Below are positions 44,590 to 53,348 of a stretch of 64,000 nucleotides of DNA, one piece after another. The stretch's first letter is position 1. Each line of letters begins with the position of its first letter. Under the pieces are notes generated by a model. The model saw only the letters and a list, made by a program, of their open reading frames with translations, was not told the DNA's origin and did no database searches. The DNA comes from Halobaculum sp. MBLA0147 (GTDB lineage Archaea; Halobacteriota; Halobacteria; Halobacteriales; Haloferacaceae): contig NZ_JBGKAD010000005.1 of the NCBI RefSeq assembly GCF_041361345.1, positions 62,001-126,000 of the forward strand, in the 5' to 3' direction. The position numbers were made by a program, and so were the translations under genes.

Positions 44590-45198
44590 ATGGACGAACG
44601 ACGGCGAACACTTCTTCGGGCGACAGGAATCGCATTCGTCCCGGCTGTAGCGGGGTGTGCTGACCAATCCATCGGCTCAACTGACGCCGTGACAGACGAG
44701 GGGAGTTCGACGCCGACGAATACAGCAACCAGTACAGCCTCCGCGACCGAGACGCAGTCGGACACCCCTACTTCGACTGAAACCGAGACCGCCAGTCCAA
44801 CCGAAACAGCGACGCCAACAGAGACCGCAGCGTCCCCAGCGTCGGTCACAATCGTGATCGACAACGTCGGTGCCCGGGCTTGGGAAGTCGTCAAGGACGA
44901 GAGCGGCTCTGTCGCTCCAACAAACGAGAGCAATCCAATCTTCAGTCTCGAAGTCGGACAGCGATATGCGGTTGAGAATGGCGGCTGGAGCGCTCACCCG
45001 TTCGCAATCCGCAACGCCGACGATACGCCGTTACTCTCACAGTCGGCCGACGGCCAGTTCGAGGGTGACGACAGCGTCGATTGGACCGACGACGGTCAGA
45101 CGTTCGCATTTACGTACACGGAGGAGTTGGCAGCAGAAGCCGACTACTACATCTGCACCATCCACTCCCGGATGCGTGGTGATATCGAAACCATCTGA
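44590..45198 (+). CDS. Tat-exported cupredoxin-like lipoprotein
   Basis: 202 residues. The N-terminus has twin arginines (ERRRTLLRATG) and a lipobox AVAGC, so it is exported folded by Tat and lipid-anchored at Cys 23. A Thr/Ser/Glu-rich linker covers about residues 35-82. The cupredoxin-like domain ends in YYICTIHSRMRG, where Cys-x2-His-x2-Met are type 1 copper ligands, and HPFAIR supplies the other His. It is a small electron carrier outside the membrane. It starts three bases after the reductase and is surely co-transcribed with it. Confidence 0.8.
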   Translation: MDERRRTLLRATGIAFVPAVAGCADQSIGSTDAVTDEGSSTPTNTATSTASATETQSDTPTSTETETASPTETATPTETAASPASVTIVIDNVGARAWEVVKDESGSVAPTNESNPIFSLEVGQRYAVENGGWSAHPFAIRNADDTPLLSQSADGQFEGDDSVDWTDDGQTFAFTYTEELAAEADYYICTIHSRMRGDIETI

Positions 45199-45341
45199 CC
45201 TCGCGTCAGACCGGGGCGTAGTGGACAGAAACCTGCGGTTCCGCTGGCTCCGATTGCTCGAACCCCCACCGCCAAGACGAGCGGACCAATCGTCGTCGAA
45301 CAGGCTCACAGACAGTTCAACGACAGATCACTCGATACACG

Positions 45342-45773
45342 ATGACAGTCCCAGTGACCAACACCTACGTCGAATCGACCGAGCGAATCCAGCCGAATCA
45401 GGCGAACAACTACGAGAATACACACGGAGGAGAAGTCGTCCGATTGATGGACGAACTGGCTGCAATCGCGGCGATGACAGTCGCAGGAGAGACATGTGTG
45501 ACGGCACACATCGGTAGCGTGGACTTCCAGAATCCGATCCCGGTCGGAAGCGTCGCAGAATTGTCCGCATACGTCTACGAGACGGGGAGCAGTAGTCTGG
45601 AGGTCCGTGTCGATGTCGAGAGTCGTGACCCTCGTGAAGAGGAGACTGTACAGACGACCGCAGCCTGCTTCACGATGGTCGCTGTGGACGAGGCGGGTGA
45701 TCCAGTCGAGGTCCCATCGGTCGTCCCAGAGACAGACCGTGGTGAGCGACTCGTAGAGAGTGCTCCCTGTTGA
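45342..45773 (+). CDS. Acyl-CoA thioesterase, hotdog fold
   Basis: 143 residues. NYENTHGGEVVRLMDELAAIAA is the YciA/BACH-type active-site helix, followed by VTAHIGSVDFQNPIPVG. It cleaves acyl-CoA esters; the true substrate is unknown. It follows the cupredoxin gene by 143 bases in the same direction. The start ATG is supported by the family N-terminus. Confidence 0.83.
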   Translation: MTVPVTNTYVESTERIQPNQANNYENTHGGEVVRLMDELAAIAAMTVAGETCVTAHIGSVDFQNPIPVGSVAELSAYVYETGSSSLEVRVDVESRDPREEETVQTTAACFTMVAVDEAGDPVEVPSVVPETDRGERLVESAPC

Positions 45774-45797
45774 GGTACTACGCCAGTTGGAGGTTTC

Positions 45798-45992
45798 TCA
45801 CGACAGTCGAGAGGCAGCAGGCTCTGCGACCGTCAGACGATGTTCGTCTCTGACTGCTGTGGGTTCGTGTCGGTCGAGTTGGCGGTGTCCTACTGGACGA
45901 GGGAGAGGGACGAACCGTCCCTCGGAGGCGTCGGGCTCTAATAGCGTCTCACAGGCGGGGCAGGTGCCTGTGGCTGCAACCAGAACCAACAT
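45798..45992 (-). CDS. Possible small zinc-binding protein
   Basis: 64 residues from ATG 45992 with one CPAC motif (ATGTCPACETLLEPDASEG). Haloarchaea have many tiny CPxCG zinc proteins, but those carry two such motifs. This one has only one and an Arg/Pro/His-rich tail. It may be a real small gene, a fragment, or chance. The remaining gap, 45993-46170, shows nothing. Confidence 0.3.
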   Translation of the reverse strand: MLVLVAATGTCPACETLLEPDASEGRFVPLPRPVGHRQLDRHEPTAVRDEHRLTVAEPAASRLS

Positions 45993-46170
45993 ACTATGCT
46001 CGGGTTCAAATCAAAAACACCTGCCGGGTGTGTATTTGCGACTCATTCGCAAGTACGATTCTTATGACCGTGAGTCAGATAATTCTGCGAAACCATTACT
46101 ATCTACTCCTTTCGTCTTTGAACATCTAGAGAGGTCACAACTGGATCCGGTTTGCAAGACTCCCCGGTGG

Positions 46171-46542
46171 TCAGACGATAGACTGCTCCTCGTTAGAAGC
46201 AGGCCGGAGGTGCGTTCGTCCCCACTCGTCCATCGCCTCGATCACTGGCTCCAGTTCCGCCCCCCGGTCGGTGAGTGAGTAACTGACTCGGAACGGTTTT
46301 TCGCTGACGATCTCTCGTGAAACGAGTTGCTTCTCTTCTAAGTCTTCTAGCACGTCGGAGAGCACTTTGCTGGAAACACCATCTACCGCGTCTTGGAGTT
46401 CACTGAACCCCATCGGTCCATCCGCCAAGAGTCGCTGGACAACAACCGGATGCCACTTTTTTCCGATCAACAACGCAGTCGAGGTGACCGGACACCACTC
46501 CTCACCTCGACACCACACTGGAAGGCAGTCTTTACTGGACAT
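46171..46542 (-). CDS. HxlR-family transcriptional regulator 2
   Basis: 123 residues, the same length as the HxlR protein at 42671, and similar throughout: CRGEEWCPVTSTALLIGKKW, HPVVVQRLLADGPMGFSEL and VLSDVLEDLEEKQLVSRE. It has the same cysteine pair near the N-terminus (VWCR, WCP). It is divergent from the isochorismatase-family gene. The 211-base space between them holds TTAC/GTAA-type repeats, so it probably controls that gene. Confidence 0.82.
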   Translation of the reverse strand: MSSKDCLPVWCRGEEWCPVTSTALLIGKKWHPVVVQRLLADGPMGFSELQDAVDGVSSKVLSDVLEDLEEKQLVSREIVSEKPFRVSYSLTDRGAELEPVIEAMDEWGRTHLRPASNEEQSIV

Positions 46543-46668
46543 ACGAGTGTACAGAATCTGGGCTGTCGAAAGGGTTTCCCTACGTTACGAGATTACGTCT
46601 GGTAGTGGACAACGATGGATCAGAAATTCACCGGTCAGGAACCGAGACAGGTGTTCAAAACCTGTGAC

Positions 46669-46749
46669 GTAACCGGTAGCACAGGAGGTTACCATCTCCT
46701 CACCTCGGACTCTTACATTACCGACCCGTACCAAGTTACTGGAGGTAAC
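46669..46749. promoter_or_regulatory. HxlR-type operator region
   Basis: GTAACC at 46669-46674 faces GGTTAC at 46687-46692, and GTTACTGGAGGTAAC occurs at 46735-46749. The second site overlaps the ribosome binding site GGAGGT (46741-46746) of the next gene, so a bound protein could also block translation. A separate ACAGGT/ACCTGT repeat lies at 46647-46665. Confidence 0.5.
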
Positions 46750-46753
46750 CCAG

Positions 46754-47407
46754 ATGGCAGACGTAGACATCGACGCGAGCAGCACCGCACTCCTGATCAC
46801 GGACCCGCAGGTGGATTTCCTGAAACCCGACAGCGTCGTGTGGGACAAAGTCGGTGAGACAGTTGAGGAGAACGCAGTCGTCGAGAAATTGGTCTCACTC
46901 CGTGAGGCAGCCCGCGAGGGTAATGTGCCGGTGATCTACTCACCACATGAGTACACCGACGATGAGTTCGACAGCTGGCAGAAACTGAACACGATCGATC
47001 AGATCATGTTCGACACGCGGATGTTCGACGCGGACGGGACTGGCAGTGACTTCGTGCCAGAACTCAAACCGGACGACAACACGTTCGTCCTCTCCCCGCA
47101 CAAGCAACTCTCGGGGTTCTGGAGTAACGACGTCGGAACGCAGCTCCGCCAGCGTGGGATCGACACCCTCGTTCTCGCAGGGATGAGCGCGAACCTCTGT
47201 GTCGAGTCCCACCTCCGAGACGCCGTCGAGAACGGTTTCGAGGTGATCACCGTGACAGACGCGACGGCAGCAGCGGGGGAAGAAGCTCTAGAGGCCGCCC
47301 ACACTAATTTCGGATTCATTGCTCACGAAACAGTCACGACAGAAGACGTGACCGAGAGGCTGGCAACTGCCGACAGTGAGACGGCGGCCACTTCGGCCGA
47401 CGACTGA
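46754..47407 (+). CDS. Isochorismatase-family cysteine hydrolase
   Basis: 217 residues. The catalytic triad is readable: Asp in ITDPQVDF near residue 20, Lys in LSPHKQLSGF near 117 and Cys in ANLCVESHLRDA near 152. These enzymes cleave C-N or ether bonds (nicotinamidase, isochorismatase, carbamoylase). The substrate cannot be told. The start has a good ribosome binding site (GGAGGT, 7 bases before the ATG), which is unusual in this window. It is divergent from an HxlR regulator. Confidence 0.85.
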   Translation: MADVDIDASSTALLITDPQVDFLKPDSVVWDKVGETVEENAVVEKLVSLREAAREGNVPVIYSPHEYTDDEFDSWQKLNTIDQIMFDTRMFDADGTGSDFVPELKPDDNTFVLSPHKQLSGFWSNDVGTQLRQRGIDTLVLAGMSANLCVESHLRDAVENGFEVITVTDATAAAGEEALEAAHTNFGFIAHETVTTEDVTERLATADSETAATSADD

Positions 47408-47496
47408 GGCCCCTGAATCGGGCGAGACTGTGAGGACATCGCCGTCGGGTGGTAATGTGAGACTGCCAGCCTGCATATTTTTCAATAATCGAAAAG

Positions 47497-47712
47497 CAGC
47501 AGCTCACATCCAGCACGGTCGCGCCGGTCTTCCCGAACGCGTCAGGATGATTTTGGAGCATGGTCTCCCGTTAGTACACGACGATGTGAAGCGCTGGGAA
47601 AGAAGACCAACACCACCGCCGTGTCGCTGAGGTAGTCCGTTAATTTGAACAGTTCGTGGTCGCACCTTCCGACCGCCGCCGAGAATGTCGGGACCGCATC
47701 GTCTGTCGGTGT
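47497..47712 (-). pseudogene. Second peroxiredoxin remnant, frameshifted
   Basis: The minus strand reads DDAVPTFSAAVGRCDHELF and TDYLSDTAVVLVFFPSA, matching the start of the peroxiredoxin at 43102-43575 (PTFTATVGTSDHEDF, LAFFAGA). It then shifts frame to LQNHPDAFGKTGATVLDVS, which matches the helix after the active site. The cysteine region between is lost. The rest of the gap 47408-47785 holds nothing else. Confidence 0.6.
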
Positions 47713-47785
47713 CGTCAGGGCATCTTGGGATAATCGGGTGAGAGACTCTAGCGCTCCCGTCCTTATCGATATACGACCGATGGGG

Positions 47786-48211
47786 CTAGATGCGGTTCGT
47801 ACACGCCGGTGACTGGCAGGTTCGGTGGAGTGATTCGGCGTGGGCCCGTGCCGCTTTGGTCAAAGAGAAGACCCCGTCAAGATCAGCCGGTTCACGACCG
47901 TGGAGACGACGCCCGACCGGGTTCGCGACTGTTCGGTAGGCGTTCTCGAACAACTCGGCGACTACGGTCGGCACGCCCCACTGTCGGAAGAGGCGACCCA
48001 CAGTCTCACTGCCCGCATACACCGTGTCACATTCGAGATCAACCACTAAGAAGACAAACGGTTGACTGTCAAACTGCGCATTCAATAACGCTTGCACCCC
48101 GGGTGCCTGCCATGGTACGAGTTCGAGTTCCACCGCCGTCCGCTCAACTAACGACGCGACGCGTCGTGCCCACGCCGGTTCAGCGTCGTATACTAGGAGT
48201 CTGTCTGTCAC
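47786..48211 (-). CDS. DUF393 (DCC-type) protein lacking its cysteines
   Basis: 141 residues from the GTG at 48211; a TTTAAT-type box inside a perfect palindrome is centred 27 bases upstream. The DUF393 pattern is LLVYDAEPAWARRVASLV, LELVPWQ, VFLVVD, VYAGSETVGRLFRQWG. Normal members have Asp-x2-Cys-x2-Cys after LVYD; here DAEPAWA has neither cysteine. So a disulfide oxidoreductase role is unlikely unless other residues serve. A Cys-containing tail (CQSPAC) lies at the very end. Confidence 0.65.
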   Translation of the reverse strand: MTDRLLVYDAEPAWARRVASLVERTAVELELVPWQAPGVQALLNAQFDSQPFVFLVVDLECDTVYAGSETVGRLFRQWGVPTVVAELFENAYRTVANPVGRRLHGREPADLDGVFSLTKAARAHAESLHRTCQSPACTNRI

Positions 48212-48230
48212 ATATATATTGAATGTTCCA

Positions 48231-48245
48231 CCCAATTTAATTGGG
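48231..48245. promoter_or_regulatory. Palindrome over the TATA box of the DUF393 gene
   Basis: CCCAATT-T-AATTGGG, a perfect 7-bp palindrome around one base. The AT centre also serves as the TATA box, 27 bases before the GTG at 48211. A protein bound here would block transcription. Confidence 0.55.
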
Positions 48246-49706
48246 GGCCGATATGTCCAGCCGAGACATAACCGTTGCTACCACGGTCATAGTCACGGTG
48301 TTGCTGGGTCACGACGTGTTGGAACGGTTCCGAATCAATCTACGTGCAGGCTCCGGATCCGACACAAGAGACAGGCAGACGACCTCGTTCAAGGAATAAT
48401 ACTCACGGTCATCCGGTGTGAGCGTTCGATGGTCAAACCCGTCCAGTGAGTATGCTGTCAGGGAGTTACGGTCACGTTACCGGGTGAGCGAGTCGTCAAT
48501 TTGGGTTTCAAATGTGTGGGGACATTATATGTTTGTGGGTGGCAGGAGTACTTCAACACGTCCGGCTACGGGTCACCTTACCCCGGTGCCCCCGGCTCCT
48601 CGCCACCCCTTCCCCCTGTTCCCGAGGGAAACGCGAACGTGCCCGTGTGGGGATACGGGTGCACTAGCTCGGTTACTGGCCGGGCATCCTGGAACCCGGC
48701 CAGTCGCCGTCGGCGACACCGGTATGCGACTCCTGGCGGCGCTCCGCACACCCTCGCCGACGATGGCAATGACTTTGATTTCTCGGCACCCGTGACGTTC
48801 ACTATCTCGCATTGAGGATTCGAGTATGTAATGGAGTCGCGGTGCCGTGTAGTGTTCATCAGTCGACTCCGTGTGGTGCCTTCCTGGTGATGGTCACAGG
48901 ACTCGTAGGGGTCAGGAGGGTCAGTGTCGGTGGCTCCCACGCGGTCGTCAAAGTAGCGTACGGACTTACACAGATTATCGTGCCGGGGTTCCAGTCGATC
49001 AGTTCCCCACATACTGGTGGGTGTTCCCGGCGTCGATCCTCTTTTCGCTGACCGCATTGGCCCCGAGTGTCTCGGGTACACTGTTTTTCCAGCCCGTTTT
49101 TATATCGATGTCGGGTGAGTCTGACACAGACAATCGTAGCCTTCTAGGGGTTATTTGGGTGGAGAACGGACTGGCGAACCACATTCGTCAACAAATGGTC
49201 AGCTACCAGCCGTAAAGTGGCTCCTATCAGGCGAGGTGCCGTCCGTCGTAGCCGGTGTGTTCGTCACCCACTTCGTCACGCTTGAGATCCACTGACGTGC
49301 ACGTCGTTCATCGCGTACTCGCTGTCCATCAGCGTGTCTCGAATCGTCTTACGCTCGGTGTCTGTCATGTCGGCACTGGTACCACCCTCTTTTTGCTGTC
49401 TTCCCATCTGTCTCAGCGGGACCTCGCGCTGTCTCACCGTCGCCAGTAGTGCGTGCAATCGCTCGTCGCTCGCGATAGGAATTGTCCACCTGACTGCGTG
49501 AGCGAGTACCTCGCGACCACTTCGATCACTGAATTCGCTCTACGACAGCAGATCGCTGTGCCCCCGTGTGGGGGGTCGCGGGTGGTGATACTGTAATTTT
49601 AGAGATAAAAATTAATGCGTGACCCATTCCCAACCCCATTCATTATTATCAATCATGATAGATTTCGGGAGTCATTTATACCGAAGCGTTCAGAGTAGAC
49701 CATAAA
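48246..49706. other. Gene-free region before the transducer gene
   Basis: About 1.46 kb without a gene that I can support. The frames at 48501-48815 (+) and 48578-49081 (-) have Pro/Arg/Cys-rich translations. Noteworthy are the perfect hairpin at 48674-48703 and a T-rich stretch (49081-49106). The last 120 bases are A+T-rich and hold the TATA box for the next gene (TTTATA, about 49675-49680, 29 bases before its ATG). Confidence 0.45.
48674..48703. repeat. Strong GC-rich hairpin
   Basis: ACTGGCCGGG, 10-base loop CATCCTGGAA, then CCCGGCCAGT: a perfect 10-bp stem, followed by a second small hairpin GTCGCCGTCGGCGAC-like. It lies in DNA without genes and could be part of a small RNA or an element end. 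Confidence 0.5.
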
Positions 49707-52064
49707 ATGTCGGGAGGAGCGTCGACCGTTCCGGGAACAGTCCGTGAAGCGTTCTTATCGAACTACCAGCGAAAGCTCCTGGTCGGTGTGACACTGATCT
49801 TTTCCATCGTGGCTCTTGCGGGCGCGTACACCTACCAGACGACACAGGACAATGTTCGCACATCAACGAACGAGGAACTGACCCGGGAGGCGGAACTCCA
49901 GTCGGTAGCGTTGGAAAAGGAGGTCCAGGGCATCCGGTCACAGGCGGTTTTGTTGTCTGGCGCACCGACGCTCAACTCGATACAGGATGGGTCGTATGAT
50001 TCGGGGTCAGACTCGATTTCCGAGTTTCTCCGTTCACAGCTCGACTCGGACAGAATCTCGGAGCGTGTGGCCGCGATCCACCTCGTCGAGCCGCGAGACG
50101 GCGCGTTGACGATCACGAAAAGCACCAACGACCAGTTCGTCGGCGAACGCCCAGAGGATAACGACGTGCCGTGGGCGACGAAGGTCGACGAGCTGTCGGC
50201 CGGTCAGGCGATGGTCTCGGACACGTTCACCGCGCCGAGCGGGAGAGACGTGATCGCCGTAATCAGTCCGGTTCCCGACACCGATCGGTACGTGGTGATG
50301 ATGGTGGATCTCAAGCGGTGGGCCAAGACGCTCACGAAACCGTCCGCGGACGGCGGGTGGATGCATATCGTGGACTCGAACGGGGAGGTAGTGCTCTCGA
50401 CGCGAAGCGACCAGGTCGGGACACAGAACATGGGACCGTCGGACGACCAGTCGGTCGATTCGATGGCCGTCAAGCGCGGACTCGCCGGGCGCACGGGCGT
50501 CGTGCAGATGACGATGAACGGACAACAACTAGTCATGGGACACGCGCCGGTGGCCAGCACGGACTGGGTCGTCATGACGCACGTTCCGCGGTCGAACGCG
50601 TACGCGCTCAGCCAGGTCGTCGGACTCGATCTGTTGCTCCTGCTCGGCGTGGTGGGCGTGACGACTGCCGTCGGAGCCGTCGGCTTCGCCCGTCACACGG
50701 TTCGGCCGCTTCGCCGGCTCCAGTCGCTTGTGGCCCGCATCGAGGACGGTGAGTTAGACGTGCGGGTGTCCTCCGACCGAACGGACGAGATCGGGGATTT
50801 GTACGGCGGTGTCGACGAAATGCGCCGAGAACTCCAAGACGAGATCGAGGCGACACAACGGGCACAACGGGACGCGGAACGGGCCCGGTCCGAGGCCGAG
50901 GAGATGTCGACACACCTCCGGTCGAAGGCGGACGAGTATCAGGACGCGCTCGCGGCGATCGCCAGCGGCGATCTGACCGTTCAGGTCGATCCTGACGCCA
51001 ACCACGAGAGCATGCGCCAGCTGGGGGTTGCGATCAACGACGTCTCCGATCAGCTGGCGGAAACGGTCGGTGATCTGCGAACGTTCGCCGATCAGGTCGC
51101 CGACTCGATGGACAGCCTCTCGGAGAACGCCGATCAGGTCGCACGCGCAGGCGAGAACGTCTCTGCGACCGTCCGTTCGATCAGTGACGACGCCGACACG
51201 CAGCGTGCGGAACTCCAATCGGCGGTCGACGAGATGAACGCGTTATCAGCGACCGTCGAGGAGATCGCCTCGACCACCGACGAGATCGCCGAGGGAGCAG
51301 AGACCGCGGTCGAACTCTCCGACCGGGGGGAAGACGCCGCACGGGGGGCGACCGTTGCACTGGACGAGGTGGAGACGGTGACGAGCGAGGCGGTCGAACA
51401 GGTCGAACAACTGGTCGCACACGTCGAGCAGATCGAAGCGTTCGCCGACGTGATCGGCGACGTGGCCGAGCAGACGGACATGTTAGCGTTGAACGCCAAC
51501 ATCGAAGCAGCGCGGGCGGACACGGACGGCGGAAACGACGGGTTCGCCGTGGTGGCAGACGAGATCAAGTCACTGGCGGCGGAGGCGGGCGACCGTGCCG
51601 ACGACATCGAGCAGCTGGTGACGGAGGTGAGCGACCAGACAGAAAACACCGCCGAGCGGATGCAGACGGCGAACGCCCGACTCCGCGAGTCGAACGAGAC
51701 GACTCAGACGGCGATCGAGATGTTAGAACGAATCGGGGAGTCGGTCAGAGAAACGAACCAGCGCATTCAGAACATCAACCGGGCGACGGACGATCAGGCT
51801 GCGACGACCGAACAGGTGACGGCGATGATCGAGGAGGTTGAAGAGATCAGCTCACAGAACGCGGCGGACGCGAAAGAGGCGGTCGACGCGACCGACCGAC
51901 AGGTGGAGACGATCACCGAGGTCGCCGAAACCGTGGACGGGATCGCACAAAAAGCCGAGACGCTGCGTGTAACCGCCGAACAGTTCGAGCTCACGGACCG
52001 GACCGTCGACGGCGGACAGTCTCCCGTCGTGGCCGACGGCGGTCGCCACGACGACGGCGACTGA
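49707..52064 (+). CDS. Methyl-accepting chemotaxis transducer
   Basis: 785 residues. A short cytoplasmic start is followed by a membrane helix at about 24-41, then an extracellular sensing domain of the Cache type (about 45-305) and a second helix at about 307-328. Two HAMP-like parts follow (VRPLRRLQSLVARIEDGEL and ALAAIASGDLTVQVDP). The signalling tip reads DVAEQTDMLALNANIEAARA and GFAVVADEIKSLA. It would control CheA and flagellar rotation in response to an unknown external ligand. No other chemotaxis genes lie beside it. Confidence 0.9.
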   Translation: MSGGASTVPGTVREAFLSNYQRKLLVGVTLIFSIVALAGAYTYQTTQDNVRTSTNEELTREAELQSVALEKEVQGIRSQAVLLSGAPTLNSIQDGSYDSGSDSISEFLRSQLDSDRISERVAAIHLVEPRDGALTITKSTNDQFVGERPEDNDVPWATKVDELSAGQAMVSDTFTAPSGRDVIAVISPVPDTDRYVVMMVDLKRWAKTLTKPSADGGWMHIVDSNGEVVLSTRSDQVGTQNMGPSDDQSVDSMAVKRGLAGRTGVVQMTMNGQQLVMGHAPVASTDWVVMTHVPRSNAYALSQVVGLDLLLLLGVVGVTTAVGAVGFARHTVRPLRRLQSLVARIEDGELDVRVSSDRTDEIGDLYGGVDEMRRELQDEIEATQRAQRDAERARSEAEEMSTHLRSKADEYQDALAAIASGDLTVQVDPDANHESMRQLGVAINDVSDQLAETVGDLRTFADQVADSMDSLSENADQVARAGENVSATVRSISDDADTQRAELQSAVDEMNALSATVEEIASTTDEIAEGAETAVELSDRGEDAARGATVALDEVETVTSEAVEQVEQLVAHVEQIEAFADVIGDVAEQTDMLALNANIEAARADTDGGNDGFAVVADEIKSLAAEAGDRADDIEQLVTEVSDQTENTAERMQTANARLRESNETTQTAIEMLERIGESVRETNQRIQNINRATDDQAATTEQVTAMIEEVEEISSQNAADAKEAVDATDRQVETITEVAETVDGIAQKAETLRVTAEQFELTDRTVDGGQSPVVADGGRHDDGD

Positions 52065-52124
52065 CGGCCCGACAAGCTCGCCGATCCTGACCGACGGCAA
52101 AAAACGCTTCAGAAACGCCTCAAA

Positions 52125-52432
52125 ACGTAGTTCGAGATCGCATCGAGACGTATCAGGAGGAGGACGGCTGGGAGTTCCTATTCATCGGTGCGAACCAAGA
52201 CGCTGCACTGACAGCCGAAACGATAGGGATGGACGACCAGCAAGCACTGAGTATGAATCACAGTGACGAGGGCACGCGAGAAGCGTACGATGCGGTCTCT
52301 CGGAGCTCGGACACTGTCACGTCCAACTCACTCACAAGGACACAACGGTCGATCGGTACGGTGCAACGTTTCTCGATGCACACCCCCTCCCAGTTCTCGA
52401 TGACCGATTACGATAGTTCCCGGCGGCGATAG
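52125..52432 (+). pseudogene. C-terminal remnant of a VWA-domain protein
   Basis: The frame reads VRDRIETYQEEDGWEF, FIGANQDAALTAETIGMD and ALSMNHSDEGTREAY. This matches the end of haloarchaeal and viral von Willebrand factor A proteins (GANQDAALTA is typical). No start or MIDAS motif is left. The transducer gene ends just upstream, so an insertion or deletion probably removed the 5' part. The rest, 52433-52706, holds no gene. Confidence 0.6.
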
Positions 52433-52706
52433 AGGCGATTCAGTGGAAAGACGGAGTGCCCTTGCTTCCTACGTGGCCAGTCTAGGCAGTGAGTTCATCG
52501 AGTGCCTGGTTCGCTGTGATCCAACGATTCGCTGTCCTCCTATGTGGGCCCCTATGTGGTCATACTGTGGTTTCAAAATCAAGGCCGATCGACTCGCTGT
52601 GGCACCCGTCGCGGTTACTGTCGTTTAGTTTAGCCAGTTGCCCCGCTTGGACTCGAGAAAGCGATCGGTGAGACGGTGGAGCCGAGAATCGATATGAACG
52701 GATGAC

Positions 52707-53348
52707 TCAGTCATCGACCTGCCGAGCGGCCCCTCTGATGTGTGTCGTCGGTGGGACACGGCCAAGCGACAACCGTTCGACATCAGTCACAGTGAGCGGG
52801 CTGGCCTCGATCCGGGAGAGAGTGTCACGATTCAACCGACACCCGTCTGCGACACGCTTCCAAAGTGGGGTCAGAACTGACTCGACGTGACCCGCCACCC
52901 CGTCGGAATGGACGTGTTCCAGAAAGTGGAGGCGGCCGTCGGAACACAAGACACGGGCGATCTCGTCGAGTGCGGTGGGAACGTCGTCGACGGAACACAG
53001 CACTTGTGAACAGACGACGGCGTCGAACGTGTCTGCAGAGTAGGGTAACGACTCTGCTTGGCCGGCAGCGAGGTGGACTCCGTCCGTCTTCGTCGTCGCC
53101 CACGCGAGGTAGTCACGTTCTGGATCAAGCGCGTGGACTTCGGCCTCCTCCGGGAACTGCTCGAAAGCAGTGCCGGTGCCACAGCCCAAATCGAGTACCT
53201 GACCATCTACGTCGGCGACCAGCGCCTCTCGGTGGTCAGCGACCTCGTCTTCCAGGTACGCCAGTGAGCGGTCGTACCACTGACCACGTGTCGGATTCAC
53301 GTCGGGATGATCGGCTAGTGGCACGTCTTCGGCCGATTCGGCCGTCAT
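52707..53348 (-). CDS. SAM-dependent methyltransferase, class I
   Basis: 213 residues from the ATG at 53348; a T-rich box lies 27 bases upstream. A TTG at 53375 would add nine residues. Motif I is VLDLGCGTGTAFEQF near residue 49, the acidic residue follows in HALDPE, and FDAVVCSQVLCSVDD is motif IV. The family is UbiE/COQ5-like and the substrate is unknown. Downstream and upstream genes are unrelated. Confidence 0.82.
   Translation of the reverse strand: MTAESAEDVPLADHPDVNPTRGQWYDRSLAYLEDEVADHREALVADVDGQVLDLGCGTGTAFEQFPEEAEVHALDPERDYLAWATTKTDGVHLAAGQAESLPYSADTFDAVVCSQVLCSVDDVPTALDEIARVLCSDGRLHFLEHVHSDGVAGHVESVLTPLWKRVADGCRLNRDTLSRIEASPLTVTDVERLSLGRVPPTTHIRGAARQVDD

Noticed and set aside
45990-46015. 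GGGTTCAAATC, resembling a tRNA T-loop
   Set aside because: No acceptor, D or anticodon stem can be formed around it.
48501-48815. 104-codon plus-strand frame
   Set aside because: Pro/Gly/Arg-rich with no recognisable domain or promoter; probably chance in G+C-rich DNA.
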